Translations under genes and position numbers: made by a program | Part shown: positions 22,315 through 22,397 of the stretch, in pieces | Layout of the letters: every line of letters begins with the position of its first letter | Position numbering within the stretch: position 1 is the stretch's first letter | From: a virus | Strand: one strand, 5' to 3' | IMG/VR virus record: IMGVR_UViG_3300020468_000083 | Span: 1 to 22,397 of that record | DNA: 22,397 nt | The notes under the pieces: generated by a model | Seen by the model: the letters and a program-made list of their open reading frames with translations, nothing else | What the model was told of the DNA's origin: nothing | Databases searched by the model: none

Positions 22315-22397
22315 TTAGCAGTGTGAGCGATACCACGATATGTGAGTTCGACCTCTTTTGCTTGCTGAGCTTTGTTTCTGTTGGTGTCATACTTAAC
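22311..22397 (-). CDS. DUF4278-like small protein, 5' end beyond the window
   Basis: The last 28 residues of a minus-strand gene are visible, from VKYDTNRNKA to the C-terminus VELTYRGIAHTAK. The final ELTYRGI motif is the core of DUF4278, a short family of cyanobacteria and their phages, seen here at the C-terminus. The function is unknown. It is the first gene before the possible 28-residue peptide and the terminator, so these form the end of an operon entering from the right. Confidence 0.55.
   Translation of the reverse strand, partial: VKYDTNRNKAQQAKEVELTYRGIAHTAK

Overview
The window looks like part of the genome of a T4-like marine cyanophage (cyanomyovirus), probably one infecting AT-rich picocyanobacteria such as Prochlorococcus. 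The base composition is strongly AT-rich and genes are packed end to end, many with TAATG or ATGA overlaps. T4 core genes (4, 26, 32, 33, 48, 53, 54, 59) sit beside genes typical of cyanophages (phoH, thyX, a DUF1825-like protein, a DUF4278-like fragment and fibre proteins with VGIGSTQP motifs). I see no tRNA, insertion sequence, CRISPR array or photosynthesis gene.

Layout. Positions 1-14798 (minus strand) are a co-directional tail and baseplate-hub block. In transcription order it holds a gp54-like tube initiator, a gp26-like protein, an unlisted 59-residue ORF, two related lysine-rich proteins that are tape-measure candidates, a gp27-like hub protein, a gp5-like hub protein with an OB-fold but no visible lysozyme domain, a small beta-helical spike, a 1198-residue repeat-rich fibre, a 448-residue fibre-associated protein, and a fibre gene that runs off the left edge. 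An exact T4-type late box (TATAAATA) lies just ahead of the gp26 gene. Positions 14836-17476 (plus strand) form a short island: gp4-like head completion protein, an unknown protein, gp48 tube cap and gp53 wedge. Positions 17477-22397 (minus strand) are the replication and nucleotide-metabolism block: a DUF4278-like fragment and a possible 28-residue membrane peptide, a terminator, then thyX, a small conserved protein, phoH, a RecB-like nuclease, gp33, a 70-residue unknown, gp59, a DUF1825-like protein and gp32.

How they work together. gp59 (helicase loader) and gp32 (ssDNA-binding protein) act at the replication fork. gp33 links late transcription to the replication clamp in T4. ThyX makes dTMP. 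The tail genes build the tube start, hub, spike and adsorption apparatus.

The observation most worth a second look is at the 3' end of the gp26 gene. A perfect -1 slippery heptamer (TTTTTTC) is followed by a 6-nt spacer, a 9-bp hairpin and a possible pseudoknot, and the -1 frame runs directly into the 59-residue ORF. With a tube protein upstream and tape-measure-like genes downstream, this has the layout of the lambda G/GT and P2 E/E' tail-assembly-chaperone frameshift. Other points of interest are a terminator hairpin whose loop is the -35 box of the thyX promoter, an inverted repeat holding both divergent start codons, a convergent stop-codon hairpin, and a tandem-repeat leader before gp32.
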